Shown here: in pieces, positions 1 to 11,666 of the stretch
Position numbering within the stretch: the first letter of the stretch is position 1
Layout of the letters: the number at the start of each line of letters is the position of its first letter
Origin: Mycogone perniciosa
Lineage: Eukaryota > Ascomycota > Sordariomycetes > Hypocreales > Hypocreaceae
DNA length: 64,000 nt
Direction of reading: 5' to 3'
Assembly (NCBI GenBank): GCA_025331125.1
Contig: JAOALB010000032.1
Location: 248,001 to 312,000 of the forward strand
Position numbers and translations under genes: made by a program
The notes under the pieces: generated by a model
What the model was told of the DNA's origin: nothing
The model's input: only the letters and a program-made list of their open reading frames with translations
Database searches by the model: none

Positions 1-2072
1 GGTGTTGTATGCGGAGTACGAACTACGGCGAATAGGTACTACTACTACCATATTACACAAGCCCGCGATGACGTCTAGTCGGTTAATCGCTTCAAGACGC
101 TGAGTGTAATGTACTTCGTACGAACGTTCTATTTGACAGAAGGAGTACAAGAAGACGCCCGTAGTGACACCCCCTAATGAGAGTGTATTTGAAAAACTAC
201 ATACGAAGTACTCATTCACGACTACGTGAGCATATTGTGTGTGTGCGTGCGTCATGACAGTACAACGTGCATATTACCGTCAACACCTACCTAGGTAAGA
301 TCACAAGACACGTGTCTGTTACTTGTATGCACCAGCACAGTCTCACAACTGGGAATGCTCTGCGATCGGATGCTGGCCGAAGTCCACCATTCGTTTTCCC
401 GCTTGTCTGAGAGACTGGAGCCACTGGCCGGTGGTCTAGTCGTATAGCTCGCATTGCTTGCCAAATTGTTAAGGGCTGAGGCTGGGCTGAGGCTGGGGGG
501 ATCTTTTGTTGACGCCCTGCAGCCGCCTCGAAAAAAAAGATTAGCGGCAACGGCCGCCACCGGCAAGAGTCATAGGGGAGAAGCAAGCAAAGCACTTTGG
601 GTTGTGCAAAAAAGTTTAGCATTGCTACGTTCCTCCAAAGATATGTATAGGATCTGTCCAAACGTGGAAGTGAACGAGCGCAAGGAAGCGAAGCACTTAC
701 GAGAGACCAAATCAGCCTCCAAACCCCACAACTGCATTCGGGCACTGTACCTAAAGGATGCTGGTTTCCCAAGCTGTTAGATCAGCGTGTCTCATCCTTT
801 TCGAAAAAGTTCTCGTGGAGTAGAAGGGTGAAGTAGGTAGGACTTGAAGCTTTTTTTTGAAATGCTGCCCAACTCCGCGTATCGTATCTATTCATATTAG
901 CAGTCGGAACTTTTCCCCCCCTTTTGGCCTTAGCTGCCATGAGCCTAAAAAATGCCTTTCCATAGCCAAAAGGTACTCAAAGGTACTGCAACATGAGCCC
1001 CACCAAGCCGTTCAGCTTGATTTCCTGCCTGTGGGTAGTACCAGAACTGGCCGCTGTAGATGTACATTTTTGGTACCTTTATCCCCTGCAGTGTCAAGGC
1101 CGGGATACACCGACAAGCCCCTGTGCTTTGTACCCGCTTCTCCTAACCTCTTCCAATTCTCTAGTACGAGTATTTTCAAACCTTTCCTCTAACAACAACC
1201 CGTTCGACCATTCGACCATTCAACATTCAATCCATCCCCAGCCTCAAGGCCCCATGTAACCCCCCACTTGCTCGTTTACTGTCCCTGGCATAGTCGAAGC
1301 GCGGCTGCAGATGTCTGTGCCACTGGGGTTCAGTGGTTAGTCCTGGGGAGCGTCTGCTCAGGCTGTTTCACCCGGCTCTGCCCTCCCTTCTCGCCCTATC
1401 TTGCCCTGATGGTGGTGGCCTTCGGGCAAGCAGGGATGGAAGCAGATGCAAAAGACATGGTGGTGTGCGGCCGGGTCGGCCTGCGTCATTGCCAATGCCA
1501 CCACACTGTTCTGCATTGTGCAGAAGTGTGCATAGACGACTACCACACCCATTTTTATATTTCACCCCCAGGCTGCCATGCCACACAGACACACACCATC
1601 CCGCCCTACCAGGTCAGGACCCTAGACCCTTCAACATCCAACCGCGGCCAGGCTTTCGTACTCTGGAGTACCGCAGATCCACGAGCGCAAATAAGAGTTG
1701 GCTTAACCCAAGTGGGTGGAAGCATTTCAGAATTAGTACATAGACCACGGCTGTCGCTGCTGGATGACCGACCGGCTCTTCTTCATGGCTTTACTTCCAG
1801 AAGACGCAAAACGTGACTCCCCTCTTATTTAATATTTCAAAACATTATCGAGCCTTGGTTGTTGTGTGTTTGTTATCCTAGGTTTCGACTTTTATGCCTG
1901 TAATATCGACAATATTTATTTCTCTGGGTCTTTCCCCAACCAAGCCAAACTCCACAACACTCATACTAGAACACACAAAGGATTGGGTCCCGATATATTC
2001 AAGGCCAATTCGAAAACAACAACATACCCTGATTGCGTTGTTTTTGCCTTTAAAAACTTCTATTTCACTTGG
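1..2072. other. Intergenic / 5' leader region, no gene recognised
   Basis: No reading frame here looks like a real protein. The first 300 bases hold palindromic motifs of the family seen throughout the window (GTACTTCGTACGAAC at 111-125, TACGAAGTACTC at 202-213, TACCTAGGTA near 288-298). The stretch 1860-2072 is open in frame with the downstream bZIP gene but carries no conserved sequence and is most likely its 5' untranslated leader. An open frame at 454-780 was judged spurious. Confidence 0.6.
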
Positions 2073-2917
2073 ATGTCGTCAATCGAACGCCTCCAACTAG
2101 TTGACGTCCTGACGCCTACGATTCAGATCCAGAGTCCATCTCCAGTGCCTTTCGACAAGCCCACGTTTTCATCCTCCAAGGAAACTAAAACAGCCTCGAG
2201 TCTTGCTGCCGTACGCCTTAGCAGTCCAATATCATACAAGACAGCTGCCCCCCTGGAATCCTCTAGGAAAAAGAGTTCAACCACAACGGGTGTGACAGAA
2301 AAAGAATCTGGCAAAATGGTATCCTCACAAAGCTCAAGAAACCGGTCAGAAAGTCCCTCATCAAACAGCACATCTCCCCCGCCAAAGAGGGCCAGGGCTG
2401 GAACAAAAGATGTGGATTGGTCGGAGGTCACAGACCCAGAGGAGAGGAGGCGGATACAAAATCGCATTGCACAACGCAAGTTTCGTATGTTCTTTCGCAT
2501 TGTGCCTACCCAAAACTTGTACATCGCTAACATCTCCTTGTAGGGGAGAAGGCTAAGGAGCAAAAGGAGAGAGCAGAACGCGACTCCCGCAATCGAGAAT
2601 ACGCTGGCAACAGCTATCGCATTCCTCTGGCTACAGACATCGACACTGAGGTGGAGCTCTCAGGTCTGCCTTGGGGTAGTGTCAACTTGAGCCATGTCCT
2701 GGCGAGAGGCCACGAAGCCGAGAGTCGTCGAAGTAGCGGGCGAGGCACCTACTCGGCTGACGAACTCAGTTCTGGCCACTACACCATTTCCCACGGGACT
2801 GGTCTCCACCAGACTGCCAGCTTTGGCAGTAGCGGGGCTGAAGATGCATATTTTGACGATAACCCCTATTTGTATGATCCATCGATCGTCGGCCAAGCAT
2901 ACCCCGCAATTTCATGA
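2073..2917 (+). CDS. bZIP-type basic-region transcription factor lacking a clear leucine zipper
   Basis: Two exons, 2073-2484 and 2544-2917, with a 59-nt intron (GTATGT donor, GCTAAC branch point, TAG acceptor) that interrupts the basic region; 261 residues. The N-terminal 115 residues are Ser/Pro-rich. A DW..VTDPEERRRIQNRIAQRKFR block at about residues 118-140 carries the N-x2-AQR-x-FR DNA-contact signature of fungal AP-1-like bZIP proteins, and the reading continues after splicing as EKAKEQKERAERD. Instead of leucine heptads, a Gly/Ser-rich tail follows (with LSGLPWGS at about 178-185 and YLYDP near the end). ATG 2073 was chosen because the upstream in-frame ATG at 1866 adds 69 unconserved residues. 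Known for the family: nuclear DNA binding as dimers. Inferred: this belongs to a fungal subgroup with a short or absent zipper; target genes cannot be read from the sequence. Confidence 0.82.
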
Positions 2918-4385
2918 GAGATTTTCCCCTTTGCTTTCCTTTATTTCAGGGGCCCCAGGTAAGATTTCTCATTGAGTTTGTTCCTCTCTGCTGGAGAAAG
3001 CAAAGGGCTTCTAACGTTGCTCTTGTAAGCATCCACTGCTGACACGGGGGTCATGGAGATTCCATACCACACTTGGGATTGACTTTTTCTTTTGGTGGTA
3101 GGGAATACCGCTACTATTAAAAATTAATGCGACAGCCGTTGTTGGTGGTTCGGCCTTACGTCTTGAATGATGTTGTTATAATTGGTTGCTTCATGACTTG
3201 TAATACCACCACTCAGTTTTTAACGAAGACACGGCGCAGAAGAGAGAAGTGTGTTCAATCAACATCTATGTTTAGAAAGAGTCACAGGATTTCACGTTAT
3301 CGATAGAAAGATTTATGTATGATAGTGTCATGTATTAGTGTTTAACCAGCGACAAGAACCGTCAACGACAGGCAACTTGGCCGAGAGCCCCCACCCTGTT
3401 CTTGTATGACTGTAGCAGCCTGTCCTGTTACCAATCTTCTTCGTATAACACACTGTTATAGCCTTTTGGAGAGCTCGAGACTTTCGTATTCAGTTCATTA
3501 TACTGAAAGAAGACGATCTCTATGTAGCGTGGAGGTAGGGTCTCTGATGGAAATGAAATGTATCTTGATTGGCCTGCGGTATAGTTATGCCGGGTTTGTA
3601 GCTGTACGACGGTATGCCTCTAACTAATACGGTACTCTCAACAGAAGGCGGCTGGAAGTGCTGCTTGCGGTATGGTTTGAGTTATCCGTAGGTAAATTTA
3701 CCAATCTCCCGACCATTGGCAATAGACAAAGTTGGGAGTTTTCCATGAAAGGCTCAAGCTCCCTGGGCTCTCAGGCCGACGGTTTCGAGAGATTGACAAC
3801 ATTCAACGTATCCTAGCCTGCCGTCAACACTGCGTCGAAAGGGAACAGAGCTCAGTGTTTCTATTCGTGATACAGGCAATCAACTCAGTACTGCAGTGGA
3901 GATCATTAATTTCTTGTGCCTGATCGTCGGCCAGGATGAATTATGTTCTCCACGTGGGAGCCGTTGGCAAACCTACTGTCTAACAGGACTCCTCCTATGC
4001 ACAAAATATTCGGAATATTCTCTGGGATACGGAAATTCCGCATGATTTTCTCTCACCTACGAGCACCTTACATAGTACGGAGTAGTAGCAGTAGTAGTAG
4101 AAGTATGGCTTGTGTTAGTCACTCGCCACAATATTCACCAACCGTCCTTGCCCCACTATCCGTCGGCAATCGTTCCGTACCTGGCCTACACCGCCCGGCA
4201 AAAAGCCATCTTTTTTCCATTTTCATTTGTCGCAAACGCTCCAAGATTAAAGCTATTACTCTTATATCTCCATCTCAATTATGGCATAAGAGCCGTTGCC
4301 ATTTTCGATTTTGACTCTCGTACCCAATCACGGAAAGGGCCGTCGGAATTACATTCAAGCTTATTTCCTTGTTCTGTGAAATACG
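2918..4385. other. Intergenic, 1.5 kb, no gene recognised
   Basis: This is the 3' flank of the bZIP gene and the promoter of the SMAP gene. It contains a TACGGAGTA motif at 4076-4084 followed directly by an AGT/AGC trinucleotide run to about 4105. No conserved reading frame was found. Confidence 0.6.
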
Positions 4386-5765
4386 ATGGGCATATCTGCA
4401 GTTAACAACACAGAGGCCCCTCAGCGCCTGGAGCTGACCCAGGAACAAAAAGGTAAGGGCTCGACAGCGATACTTGACGCCAATCCTTCTCCAGTTTCGG
4501 ACCTTCTGGTCAGTTGATTAACATTCTCTGTTTTTTCTAACTATTGTTTTTCGTAGAGGCCAAGCATTTGCGCAACGAGAAGCAACGACTAGCCCGCGCG
4601 GAAGCACGCAAAACGAAGCGACTAGCCAAGTCTGAGGCGAAGAAGGCTCGCAAGGCTAATATTCAACCCAAGGCGAAATGGACCGCTGAGCGCAAGGCAG
4701 AGCAAAAGGCTAAGAAACTAGCCAACAAGCCCGCCAAGACAGAGAAGAAGCGCCAGCGCTTACTACTACATGCGAAGAAACTAGAGGCAGAGGCGCACAA
4801 ACTTTTGACGCAATCGAAGAAAGCTCATGAGCAGTACGAACGGATGACACGGGACTTTGAGGTATGTATAAGTGGGCGAGAATCTCTGCGTGACCCGAAG
4901 TCAACCTCCGGGCTGAACTGATATACCTTTGTAGTTGCAGAAGGAGAAAGAAAAGAGCGAGCAGCCACCGAAATCCGATCTGATGTTCAGCGATGATGAG
5001 AGCGATGATAAGAACGATGATGAGAGCGATTCCGACTCTAACTCTGACTCCGACTCCGACTCCGACTCGAATTCTTCTGATACCGAAGATGAAGTGACCC
5101 AGGTTGCGGAAGCCCCTACCCCAGTGAAAATCTCCAAGAAGACTCAAAAGGAAAAGGCCCCTAAGCCTACTAACCATACTACTGAGGAGGCACCCTCAAA
5201 GAAGAACAAAAAGAGGGGGGTAAAAGAGGTCAACGTAGAGGCTCCCGAAGAACCAACACCGAAGGAAGCGACTAAGGAAGAGAAGAAGAAGAAGAAGAAG
5301 TCCAAAGAGACATCCACCGAGACCCAAGAGGACGAGACCATGGAGGATGCGCCCCTAGACAAGACTGAAACGTCAGGGAATAAAAGAAAGCGAGAGAGGA
5401 GCACGGAGGATGTAGAAGCCTCGGAAGAGCCAGCCAGCAAGAAGGAGAAGAAGGAAAAGAAAGACAAGAAGAACAAGGACAAGAAGGAATCCAAGAAGGG
5501 AAAGAAAGCTACGTCCGACGACAATGCTGAAGAATCCGCCGACGTTGAGCAATGGAACGTCGGCGAACTAGAGGGAGGATCTGCACGACAAGACAAGTTC
5601 CTGCGGCTGCTCGGGGGCAAGAAGGCCGGTGTCAAAGGGGGCAAGTCAAGCGCTTCTGGTGGCACGTCTGGCTCAGTGAAGGCCGAGGCAGAAATCCAGC
5701 GCCAATTCACAGCGGGAATGATGTTGAAGGAGGGTGGTCACCAACGACGTGGCCTTGGTGCATAG
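4386..5765 (+). CDS. Nucleolar-type Lys/Glu-rich protein with C-terminal SMAP (small acidic protein-like) domain
   Basis: Three exons: 4386-4452, 4557-4861, 4935-5765; 400 residues. The acceptor of the last intron could alternatively be 6 nt later (4941), which would remove two residues. The N-terminal third is a Lys/Ala/Glu-rich helical region. A Ser/Asp repeat at about residues 155-170 and Lys-rich tracts (KEEKKKKKK and similar) follow. The final 65 residues match the SMAP domain: a WNVGELEGG start, RQDKFLRLLGGKK, then a Gly/Ser linker and AEIQRQFTAGMMLKEGGHQRRGLGA-type ending with the invariant GLG. The family is found in small acidic proteins and in yeast and fungal nucleolar proteins of unclear function. 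Nuclear or nucleolar location is inferred from the charged tracts. No enzymatic motif is present. Confidence 0.85.
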
Positions 5766-6199
5766 AGCAGAGACTCGGGATGTCTCGCCACCCTCAACCC
5801 CCCACCCCATTCTTCGTCATGCGTTGCTACTCTTTGGCTTTGCTTTGCTTACTGGCATTTTGGAATTGAGCCCGCTTTGGAGGGCTTACGTCACACTTGG
5901 CGTCAGGTAGAAACCAAAAAGAGATAATAGATACCAAGGAAATTTTCTTGTAATAAGACCCAAATAACAGTATGTGATGCCATTGCGCCGTATTTCTCCA
6001 TGACACATGAAATTTATAAGAATAGACTGCAAGTAAGGCAAGAAGCCCGTCAAGCAAAAATGCCGAAGCGACGGCAATGAAGTACAGCCACCGGCGCTTT
6101 TCTCCCCTCTTCCACCTCGTGCTTGAATAATGTCTTATTCATATTCGTTGTTTTGTTTCGTTCGAGCCGCTGTATTTCCTTTTGAGTGGCGAACCCTGA
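5766..6199. other. Convergent 3' intergenic region
   Basis: This separates the tail-to-tail SMAP and RAMP4 genes and should hold both 3' untranslated regions. Nothing else is recognisable in it. Confidence 0.6.
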
Positions 6200-6623
6200 C
6201 TACAGGCCAAAGAACTTTGACAGGAGCTCAAACACCAAGCCGCCGAAGACGACGAAAGCCAGCAGGACTGTATGAGGCACAATTGGTCAGACAAAAGGAA
6301 CACAAATGGACAAGGATTTTTTTCCCCTATAAATATCATGCTACGCGAAAGGATGTGTTTGCTACTCACCGAGCCAGAACATGGAGATGGGCGTCTTGGG
6401 GGCCTCCTTGGTGCGCTTCTTGATTTTCTCCTCGGACTTGCCCATACGAGCTTCCTGGTCCTTGGCGAATTTGGCATTGCGCCGTCGCTGCTCGAGAGTT
6501 TGCGCCTGGAGAAAAGAAACAATTGATTAGCTTTTGGAGGGTACGATACTAAATAGACAGGTTGAACGCGTGTGCGCAGATCAGCTATGGGCATATATAT
6601 ACCCAGAGTTGTTGACTTACCAT
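6200..6623 (-). CDS. RAMP4/SERP1 stress-associated ER membrane protein
   Basis: Minus-strand gene in three exons: the start codon alone (6623-6621), 6505-6370 and 6267-6200; 68 residues. The first intron (GTAAGT) begins immediately after the ATG. The protein starts MAQTLEQRRRNAKF, runs through a Lys/Glu-rich cytosolic part with the family pattern IKKRTKEAPKTPISMFWL, and ends in one hydrophobic tail anchor (LLAFVVFGGLVFELL) plus SKFFGL. Length and layout match the RAMP4 family (yeast Ysy6), which associates with the Sec61 translocon and stabilises membrane proteins during ER stress. All splice phases agree. Such a small, split gene is easily missed by automated annotation. Confidence 0.93.
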
Positions 6624-7135
6624 GGTGTAGGGAGGGATAGTATTAAAATCGAGGCGAGAGCGGGAGACAGCGCAAAAGGAGAAAACGAAGCTGTTTGACT
6701 CCCTTTTTGGAATCAATTGAAGAGAAGGCGGTTGTCGTGATATATGTACAAAGTCGCCGTCGCGGTCGTTGCGCGCGTGGGTTCTGGACAGATTGCCAGG
6801 CTCGTTTCAGGGAAGACTCGAGAATGCCCTCTTTGGAATTTGGGACATGTGTCGTCAAGGGAAAACGGGCGGGCCACTATCTAATCTGGAAGCTCGAGCG
6901 ACCCCTGTTCCAGCTTTGCCGAAACCCGCCTTCCGGGTATTTTTAAAGGTGTCCTTTGGAGAACGCGGGGTGTCACTCCAGCATGCGCCACATTTCATTG
7001 TTCTGGCACCGCCACACTTGGAGTGGAGGAGCTTTGAACGTTGAAGAATGCGACTGGGCGCAATTGAATTGCTGAATCCGCAACAAAGAAGCAAGCCTCA
7101 ACTCTCGCACTTTTATTCACCCTCGTGCGGCAATC
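6624..7135. other. Divergent promoter region
   Basis: This is shared upstream DNA between RAMP4 (leftward) and the small mitochondrial protein gene (rightward). There is no conserved reading frame and no motif I can assign. Confidence 0.5.
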
Positions 7136-7650
7136 ATGGCCGGACCAATGGCTCTGGGGAGGATTCTTCCCATAAGATTCTCATCCGCCGCATTGCGCGC
7201 AACGACAGCAGCTGCGCCTCAACTCACCAGGCGAAACTATGCGACGAAGCAAGCAGGTCCCACGGTAAATCGCCCTCCATTCAGCGATCGTCGCTTTACA
7301 ACTCGTAATAGCAATAAAAGAAGAAGAAGAAAAAGAAGAAGAAGAAGAGCTAATATACATACCTATAATTACAGGCCCAATTCTATAAAACCTTCACCCG
7401 CCCTATCGCCAAAGTCCTCGTCCTCGCCGTTTTCACATATCAAGTCGCCTACTGGACCTGGACCAAGCTCGAAGCCGACGAGATCCGCGAAGAAACAGAT
7501 GGTTAAACAACCCCTCACCGATTTCGGGAGATGGTGCTGAGTGGTACATTGCTGAGGCGAATACTGACTCCTTCAATAGCCACGATTGCTGGCCTCGAGG
7601 CCACGGTGAAAGAGTATCAAGCGTCAAAAGAGGCGCGGAAAAGTTCATAA
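7136..7650 (+). CDS. Small predicted mitochondrial single-pass membrane protein, conserved but unnamed
   Basis: Three exons: 7136-7264, 7375-7501, 7580-7650; 108 residues. The N-terminus is rich in Arg, Ser and Ala with almost no acidic residues (MAGPMALGRILPIRFSSAAL...RRNYATK), a typical mitochondrial presequence with a likely cleavage near RRNYA. One hydrophobic segment follows (IAKVLVLAVFTYQVAYWTW, about residues 54-72), then a short acidic/helical tail. The second intron has the unusual donor GTTAAA, but a perfect TACTGAC branch point at 7562. The first intron contains a purine (GAA)n tract. I do not recognise a named family; the layout suggests a small inner-membrane protein. Confidence 0.7.
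7317..7349 (+). repeat. (GAA)n purine microsatellite inside an intron
   Basis: A run of AAG/GAA units with one interruption lies in intron 1 of the small mitochondrial protein gene, upstream of its branch point. It is purine-only on the plus strand. Confidence 0.9.
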
Positions 7651-8089
7651 TAGATGCGAGCTAGGCGGACTTTTGGAAAGTATGGGCTTGCAAGATACGG
7701 TCAGATTCTGCAAAGGGCATGAATAAATATTAATAGAATCAGGGGGACATAGAGGTGATTTTTTCTCTAAACTTATAAGAGAGACGTCACTGATTTCCAT
7801 GCACAGACAACATGGGTAGATTGTACGGATCGAAATAACGTCACTCTCTAATGGCACAATGCTCGAAAAACCTGCGGGGGTACACTTTATGCATTAAACC
7901 CAAAAAAATCCACTACCAGCCAGCTAGTAGCTACTCCTTATTATCGGGTTTCCATCTTCCAGAATATACGTCCATATGCCTCTAGAAACGCCAAGCTGTT
8001 CAATTATCATGACCAAAGCCAAAACCAATATAAACCTCGAACGCCATCGTCAAACGCATGCAGCGTAATCTATCCAACGATAACATGTG
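7651..8089. other. Convergent 3' intergenic region
   Basis: AT-rich spacer between two tail-to-tail genes; likely holds both 3' untranslated regions. No feature recognised. Confidence 0.6.
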
Positions 8090-10054
8090 CTACCTATTCA
8101 GTAGCACCATAGTCAGGGTAATGATGCCAAGAAAAAATCTATCTGGCGAGACTGTTCCCGCGGCGTTGAGTCGAGTTCGGGGCTCTCCGGGATAATTACA
8201 TGACACTAATGAGCCGGCACGATATCGTCTGGCATAGCTTCCATCGTAAGCAACATGTTTGGGTAGAGGACATGTGAATCCGATCGCTGCAGGGCAGCTC
8301 TGAACCACTTCATAGCAAATGTCGTCACAGGGTAAGATCTCCCTATACGGGCCAGGGGCGATGGTTTCATCGATGAAGCTGTTTCGAGACGAATTCATAG
8401 CCGGCGTCCTGGCATATTGCTCCAGCGACGAGTCTGGAAGCTTGGTGCCGTTAGGAAAGGGCTGCCCACCGTTGCGCACTATGGCGAAGCTGTTGTCACT
8501 CATGTAGTCTTCGCATCGAGGTATGGTCACAGTGCAAAGCCATCGTTTGTAGGCCCGTTTGCAGTCATCGCAATTTCTGGCCAAGGAGTACTGCTGTGTT
8601 GGGTGTGCTTCGCAAGGTATCTGCATCATGACTTTTTCATAATTGGCATACATCTCGCTGGCATAGTCGTCGTAGACTTTCCCCAGTGCGGTGTTGTTGA
8701 GGTCACTGTTCCCGGGAGCTGCCCACTGCACGTCATCACAAAACTCCAGGTCTGTGATCATCTTGCAGTTCGTGCCTAGGAGATTGTTAGAATACACACC
8801 TCGCTTCAGAACCGGCCTTTGAGTCTACATACCTGCTGATGTCTGGAAATCTGTAGCCGCAAAAACGATGCCTCCGCCCCCGACCTGTTCTCCCTGTCTT
8901 TTGGCTTTGGACGTCTTGTTTGCTGGCTTGACCAGAACTCCGGCATACGATGTACTTGAATTGAGCCCTTGGAAGTAAAATTGTTGTTTGGGCCAGTTCC
9001 CTGGACCTCGGGTGGTCATTTTCGTGCGGACCATCTCGCCATTGTTCAGCTGGCCATTGTCCAGTCTCTTGGATGCGATCTGAGCGGCGCCGCTTAGCCC
9101 GCAGGCTGAATGGAGCATTCCGCGAACGCTTGGTGTGTTTTTGTTCTCAACAAAAAGCTCATATGGCGGCTCTCCTTCCATAACCTGTGTTGCATTTCTG
9201 AAATCTTGGGTCAAGTTTCTGGTTACAAGTAATGCTGAACTCGAATCACTGTCCATCCATAGTAGCTGACCAGGCGAGGAGTCGTAGCGATGATAATAGT
9301 CGTCTATCGACGCCGCCACTTCAAAATTATAGATGCCTTGAAAATCCTTAGTGATACTGGGTGCTGTGACACTGAGAAAGATGCTGTCCGTAGCACCCAG
9401 GCTGTACATGACAGCGCCTTGATTGAAATCTTCCTTGTGAAGCCCTAACGAGCCCTGAGAGTGATTAGGGCAGCCATTCTGACTAGAATCAAATATGTAG
9501 AGAGCCAACTGCGGAGGATCTGGCCCTGTCACATTTGAAGAGAGACTGTGTGGCTGCAGGCACGTATTCGCTGACAGATATACTGTTCTCCGGGAAGTAG
9601 CTTGGCGGCCTGATAGCGCATTCCCGTCGTTTCCTTCATCTGAACCTGCTGTTCCCTCAGAATCAGGTTCCGCACTTCGGCGACTGTTAGTCGAGTTGCT
9701 GCCGAATATAACGCTCTTCTCAATCATGTAGCAGGCGGATGTCCCTGGTTGCAAATTCAGCCTTGCCGGCTCATTATTATGTAGAGGCGTAACCCCAGAA
9801 GGCACTCTTCCAATTATCTCTCGACCAAGAAGGCCAAATTCTGGCTCGTATACCTCTTGGAGGTTGACAGCGGGCTCAGGGGATTCGATTGGTGCTGATA
9901 CGTCAGAGTCGAGACGTGCCTCTAGTTCGGCGGCTAATGCCGCGCTCGGTGCAAATAGTAATAGATATAGAACCAGAACGACGAGCGACGCAGCAAGCGA
10001 TGCCGCAAGCCGCGACTGCAGAGGACTTAATTGCATCTCAGATGCACGCCCCAA
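8090..10054 (-). CDS. MID1: Mid1 stretch-activated calcium channel regulatory subunit
   Basis: Two exons, 10054-8833 and 8775-8090, with a 57-nt intron; 635 residues, the usual size for filamentous fungi. An N-terminal hydrophobic segment (LAASLAASLVVLVLYLLLFAPSAALA, about residues 15-40) is a signal peptide or anchor. Many N-x-S/T sites follow in the extracellular part. The C-terminal third is the cysteine-rich Mid1 domain: NCKMITDLEFCDDVQWA, RNCDDCKRAYKRWLCTVTIPRCED, LPCDDICYEVVQSCP and FTCP. Mid1 partners the Cch1 pore at the plasma membrane to admit calcium during mating, wall or ER stress. The last 15 residues are hydrophobic, compatible with a GPI signal or membrane contact. An alternative start is the in-frame ATG at 10036, giving MQLSPLQSR, which may be the real one. 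Confidence 0.92.
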
Positions 10055-10954
10055 CGGGCGGACTAGTCGTCGAGAGGTTTCGCCTTTGTCAAAGAGTAGG
10101 TCGCCTATCCTCGATAATTCGTCCGTCTACGATCGCGTCCTATCATGGTGAAGTCTGGGGGTTCGCCGAGAGGGATTGGGAGAGAGTCCTGCAACTCTCC
10201 AGCTTCGTTTATGTGTTGTCTGGTTAAAGTCACAGTCGTCGTATGCGCTTGGAGTTATCGATACAGGGGCTGAGAGGCGCAGCTGAGCCCAGCACCGCCA
10301 CATCTTCCGTTTCAGCTCCGTGAACACATGTGATAATAACAAACCTACGAGTACGAAGTAACCATAATAACATTGCAAAGTAATTGGGAAGTAGAAAGCT
10401 ACTAGATAGACATGCATCATGGTGGGGATGGTGCAAGTCTGCAGGCTGTACGAAATATCTACAAAGTAGATAATTGGGCAATTGGGTAGGATGGAAGATG
10501 CACGCTTTCTTGTCAATATCAATGTTACACGAATGACACCATGCTGTTGTGATTTTGCTTTGGCCGATGGATTATGTCTCTTGACCAGGGTCTAGAAGAA
10601 ATGAGGTAGCAGTGATGTCATGTTATCCAACCTGCACACCTCGTCTCCCGCCTAGAAACTCAGAGCCAATCTTTCACTGCGCCGTATTCTCGTGCGCCCC
10701 AAATCCGAATGTCTTCTAAAAGCAGCCCATTCACTGCCCTTTGGGATTTCCCGCTCCATGTTCCCTAAACCATAAGGAAACCCTCCACATGGAACCCCCA
10801 GCGTATGCTCGAAGGCTCCATCTCCCCCCTTTTAATTCCTTTTCGCAGAATCAAATATTCGTATCCATAGTAATCTGATTGGCAGAGCCCGGCCCAAGAC
10901 TTTGAAAAGTATGCGAGGATTTGCAGCCAGGATGCAGCTCGAGCTGGGCTCTAT
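10055..10954. other. Intergenic: Mid1 promoter and Yop1 3' flank
   Basis: 900 bases with a TACGAAGTA motif at 10352-10360. No conserved coding sequence was found. Confidence 0.55.
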
Positions 10955-11666
10955 TTACTGAGACTTGTCGAAGGCATCAGTCTTGGAGCGCAAGTTGGAT
11001 GAGGTCGAGCCACCCTGGAAGTATCTGCCAAGGGTGGGTGCCAGGAACGATCGGAAAATAATCTCGGCGCCACTGTAGCAATTTAGTACTAATGTCATAA
11101 ATACTTGACCTCCCTATGCACTGCGAGGACTCACCGGAAGGCGGGCAGTGACAGCCACAGCAGGAAGATGAACTTGAAGACGAAGTAGAAGGGGACCCAG
11201 TAGACAACGCTGAAGAAGCTCTCAGTGACGTTGAAAAAGGCGAAAACCACCCAGTACTAGTTAATGTGTCAGTGGGATCTATGCTTAAGCGGATGTGCGG
11301 GGTGGAGGGGCAACACACGGTCAACCACTGGGTGTCATCTTCCTTGTTCTTGGAAAAGAGTGCGGCGAGCGAGTAGTAGCCAGGAACAACGAAGCCAGCG
11401 AAATTCGTGAGCAGCTGGCCGCCGATGTTGAAGATGATGAGGAAGAAGTAGAGAGCCGCAACGCCGATGACAGCATAGGCCTTGGGGACACCAAGCTGCT
11501 TCTCGAGGTTATTGAGGGCGGGGTATTTCGACAGCTAGAATGAACCACAACGGTTAGTGCCGTGAGTTGGATTGAATAAAATGAAAAAAAAATGACGAAG
11601 TTGATGACAGACCTCCCGGTCGATGATGCTCAGGTAGTCCTGTGCCTTTGCCTGAGCGGTCGCCAT
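10955..11666 (-). CDS. YOP1: Yop1/REEP5-type ER membrane-curvature protein
   Basis: Four exons on the minus strand: 11666-11613, 11534-11319, 11256-11135, 11072-10955; 169 residues, the normal family length. It starts MATAQAKAQDYLSIIDRE, then LSKYPALNNLEKQLGVPK, a first hydrophobic hairpin (AYAVIGVAALYFFLIIFNIGGQLLTNF), the TB2/DP1/HVA22 signature around PGYYSLAALFSKNKEDDTQWLTYWVVFAFFNV, and a second hairpin region. The family shapes tubular ER by hairpin insertion and interacts with reticulons and Yip1. The first intron uses an uncommon GTCTGT donor, but the protein joins exactly at the conserved DREL-SKYP position, so I trust it. Confidence 0.94.

Noticed and set aside
454..780. 108-codon plus-strand frame near the left edge
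   Set aside because: No conserved motif, no splice context, lies in motif-rich intergenic DNA.
1866..2072. 69-residue N-terminal extension of the bZIP gene
   Set aside because: Phe/Tyr/Asn-rich, unlike the Ser/Pro-rich start that follows ATG 2073; probably leader.
5144..5710. 188-codon open frame antisense to the SMAP gene
   Set aside because: Ser/Phe/Leu-rich composition is the shadow of Lys/Glu codons on the other strand; the plus strand has a recognisable domain.
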